Source of the DNA: an uncultured Chitinophagaceae bacterium
GTDB taxonomy: Bacteria > Bacteroidota > Bacteroidia > Chitinophagales > Chitinophagaceae
Direction of reading: 5' to 3'
Length of the DNA: 7,152 nucleotides
Assembly (NCBI GenBank): GCA_937919945.1
Contig: CALESY010000054.1
Coordinates: forward strand, 1-7,152
Shown here: piece by piece, positions 5,194 through 7,152 of the stretch
Layout: the number at the start of each line of letters is the position of its first letter
How positions within the stretch are numbered: position 1 is the first letter of the stretch
The notes under the pieces: model-generated
What the model was told of the DNA's origin: nothing
The model's database searches: none
Seen by the model: only the letters and a program-made list of their open reading frames with translations
Translations under genes and position numbers: made by a program

Positions 5194-7083
5194 ATGAAAT
5201 ACCTGTATGTACTCTTGCTATGTATCTTTTGCATAGTTGCTAATGCTCAAAAACATGTATATCCTTTTGCAAAGCAGGATAGTGTTATTGACGATTATTT
5301 CGGCACTACTGTAAGCGATCCTTATCGTTGGTTAGAAACTGATTCGATTTCTACAGCTAAATGGGTAGAAGCACAGCAAAAGCTATCAGATAATTTGCTG
5401 CTGAAAGCTGAAAATAAATATGACCTTACTACAAAATTGAAATATTACGGATATCAGGACTTCCCTGTTTTGTATAAGTCAGGTAGTTATTATTTCGAGT
5501 TTATTACTCCCAGATACGGACTGCCTACAAAGGTGTACATAAGAAAGAAGCCCAAACAGTATGGCATATTGGCACTTGATCTGCAAGACTATAAAAGCAA
5601 TAAAAGAGACAGGGTGTCTTTAGGAGGATATCAGGTATCTAATGATGATAAATATCTTGCATACGGTTTGTCGCATAATGGCAGCGACTGGAGAGAGATA
5701 CGCTTCAGGCATCTTTTCCCTTTCAGGGATGAGAAAGATATTTTAAAGGACGTAAAATTCAGTAATATCAAGTGGTATAAAGATGGGGTGTTTTATATTC
5801 GTTATCCGGTTCCTGAAACAGACAGACTGAAAGCCAAAAGCTTGAATCCAAGGATATATTATCACAAATTAGGCACAAGTCAACAAGAAGATGTTTTGGT
5901 GTATGAAAATAAAGATTGTGCAGAATGTTACTTAGGGTTTAATGTAATCAGTAAAGAGAAATATCTGATAGTGTATGATAGTAGGGCAAATTCTGTAGGG
6001 AGTAATAAAGTGTTGTATGCTGATTTATATAAATCATTCTCTTTAGATACATTGATACAGGAAACACAAGACGCTGAATATTGGGTTATTGGTGAGCATG
6101 GCGATAATTTCTTTGTACAAACAAATATGGGAGCGCCTACCTTCAGAGTGCTATCTTTCAAAAAAGGTGAGAAAAACACTGCTACTGAAATAATACCTCA
6201 ATATAAAGACGTGCTTGAGGGTGTATATCCGATAGGCGACAAGTTGCTGGCAGTATATACTAACAATCTGGATTATACGATAACCCTAATGGACGCACAA
6301 GGCAATGTGCTGAATAATATTCAATTCCCGCCTGGTAGTTCTATTGATTATGTTGAGAATGAGTGGTCGGATAGTATTGTCAGATTTTCATACAACTCCT
6401 TTTTACATCCTACTATCGTTTATGAGTACAATATAAATAGCTTCAAGTTAAGTCTGGTAGATAAAACATTGATTGCATACAATGATAATCTTTTGGAAAC
6501 ACAGAAAGTCCAATACACATCCAAAGACGGTACAGTAATACCTATGGTATTAGCGTATAAAAAGAATGTCAAAAAAAATGGTGATATACCTGTAATACTT
6601 TACGGTTATGGTGGTTACGGCACTATCATGACACCTTTTTTCAGCGGCACTTTTATTGCGCATATGATGGCAGGAGGGATAGTAGCGCTGCCAGCGATAC
6701 GTGGCGGCGGGGAAATGGGTGAAGAATGGCATAAAGCGGGTATGAAAGGAAACAAGCAAAGTGTTTTTGATGATTTTATAGCAGCTGCGGAGTTTTTGGT
6801 AAAAGATGGATATACTAATCCACAAAAACTTGCAATAATGGGTGGCTCCAATGGGGGCTTATTAGTAGCTGCAGTTATTAATCAACGTCCTGATATTTGC
6901 AAAGTAGCTATTGCAGAAAATGGTGTGTATGATATGTTACGTTATCAAAATTATACTATCGGTCACGCTTGGCAAAAAGAATATGGCATCAGTACAGATA
7001 AAGACGATTTTATTAACCTGTACAAATACTCACCAATACACAATATTAAAAAAGGCAAATTATCTTGTAGTTTTAATTTTTAA
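5194..7083 (+). CDS. prolyl oligopeptidase (family S9A), exported, C-terminally truncated
   Basis: This gene encodes 629 residues of a serine peptidase that cleaves short peptides after proline. MKYLYVLLLCIFCIVANA is a signal peptide with likely cleavage before Gln19, so the enzyme is periplasmic or secreted. The family opening SDPYRWLE is at 41-48, a beta-propeller spans roughly 80-430, and the alpha/beta-hydrolase domain follows with YGYGGY (470-475), IRGGGE (Arg503-Glu507), the nucleophile Ser552 in GGSNGGLL, and TIGHAW (Trp593). After YSPIHNIKKGK the sequence departs from the family: the expected YPATL...DHDDRVVP stretch is absent and the frame ends in LSCSFNF. Family members run to about 700 residues. 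In the porcine enzyme Asp641 and His680 follow Ser554, so the matching residues here would lie beyond the stop. The protein as written lacks two of its three catalytic residues and is probably inactive. I prefer ATG 5194 to ATG 5128 because it begins the signal peptide and lies downstream of the promoter. Confidence 0.9.
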   Translation: MKYLYVLLLCIFCIVANAQKHVYPFAKQDSVIDDYFGTTVSDPYRWLETDSISTAKWVEAQQKLSDNLLLKAENKYDLTTKLKYYGYQDFPVLYKSGSYYFEFITPRYGLPTKVYIRKKPKQYGILALDLQDYKSNKRDRVSLGGYQVSNDDKYLAYGLSHNGSDWREIRFRHLFPFRDEKDILKDVKFSNIKWYKDGVFYIRYPVPETDRLKAKSLNPRIYYHKLGTSQQEDVLVYENKDCAECYLGFNVISKEKYLIVYDSRANSVGSNKVLYADLYKSFSLDTLIQETQDAEYWVIGEHGDNFFVQTNMGAPTFRVLSFKKGEKNTATEIIPQYKDVLEGVYPIGDKLLAVYTNNLDYTITLMDAQGNVLNNIQFPPGSSIDYVENEWSDSIVRFSYNSFLHPTIVYEYNINSFKLSLVDKTLIAYNDNLLETQKVQYTSKDGTVIPMVLAYKKNVKKNGDIPVILYGYGGYGTIMTPFFSGTFIAHMMAGGIVALPAIRGGGEMGEEWHKAGMKGNKQSVFDDFIAAAEFLVKDGYTNPQKLAIMGGSNGGLLVAAVINQRPDICKVAIAENGVYDMLRYQNYTIGHAWQKEYGISTDKDDFINLYKYSPIHNIKKGKLSCSFNF

Positions 7084-7152
7084 GGGTATTAAGATTAATA
7101 GAGAATTGCTTTTGCTTTTTTTTAATTATGTTGTTGGGTTACAAAAGTCAGC
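7057..7152. other. AT-rich sequence of unknown origin after the peptidase breakpoint
   Basis: From about 7057 the DNA no longer encodes prolyl oligopeptidase sequence in any forward frame. It is AT-rich with T runs (for example eight or more T near 7113-7121). One forward frame, offset by one base from the peptidase, stays open from about 7055 to the window end, but its translation (ANYLVVLIFKGIKIN...) is not recognisable. It may be the end of an insertion sequence or other mobile element, a rearrangement joint or an assembly joint. The window ends too soon to tell. Confidence 0.4.

Noticed and set aside
5197..5250. Lipoprotein signal at Cys10 or Cys13 of the peptidase
   Set aside because: The residues before both cysteines do not fit a lipobox (no G/A/S at -1), while ANA before Gln19 is a good ordinary signal peptidase site.
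7048..7083. Frameshift at the AAAAAA run as the cause of the peptidase truncation
   Set aside because: Neither alternative forward frame after the A run encodes the expected YPATL...DHDDRVVP sequence, so a single-base slip or sequencing error there cannot restore the gene.

Overview
The window looks like chromosomal DNA from a member of the Bacteroidota, probably near Chitinophagales. Three things point that way. Gene starts lack Shine-Dalgarno sequences. Two -7 elements match the phylum-specific TAnnTTTG consensus in the only divergent gap. The response regulator has the RTIDWYRDKMYEKLG / GLVLFA type of LuxR helix-turn-helix that is common in that phylum. The placement below phylum level is inference. 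No RNA genes, CRISPR arrays or complete mobile elements were seen.

Layout. (1) Positions 1-1565, + strand: three tightly overlapping reading frames. They are the C-terminal tail of an unidentified membrane protein (cut by the window edge), a small membrane-anchored histidine kinase without an obvious sensor domain, and its LuxR/NarL-type response regulator. The overlaps are 11 and 14 bases, so the three are probably one translationally coupled transcript. (2) Positions 1566-1865: a 300-base convergent gap with no convincing gene. It holds two hairpins, one of them terminator-like. (3) Positions 1866-5088, - strand: a two-gene unit, transcribed from right to left. It encodes a 730-residue radical SAM enzyme with a cobalamin-domain-like N-terminus and an unusual CX4CX2C cluster motif, then, four bases later, a membrane-anchored SGNH-fold hydrolase. 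(4) Positions 5089-5193: a divergent promoter region. (5) Positions 5194-7083, + strand: an exported prolyl oligopeptidase (family S9A) whose frame leaves the family sequence near 7057 and stops before the catalytic Asp and His, followed by 69 bases of AT-rich sequence of unknown origin.

How the parts work together. The kinase and regulator form a complete phosphorelay pair whose input may come from the upstream membrane protein. The radical SAM/SGNH pair looks like a small, undescribed modification cassette: a cytoplasmic radical enzyme coupled to a hydrolase or acyl-transfer enzyme facing the periplasm. Its substrate cannot be read from the sequence. The peptidase is the clearest anomaly: its promoter, signal peptide, propeller and nucleophile are intact, but it appears cut at the 3' end by an insertion or rearrangement. 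The radical SAM/SGNH pair and the peptidase junction are the two places most worth a second look.
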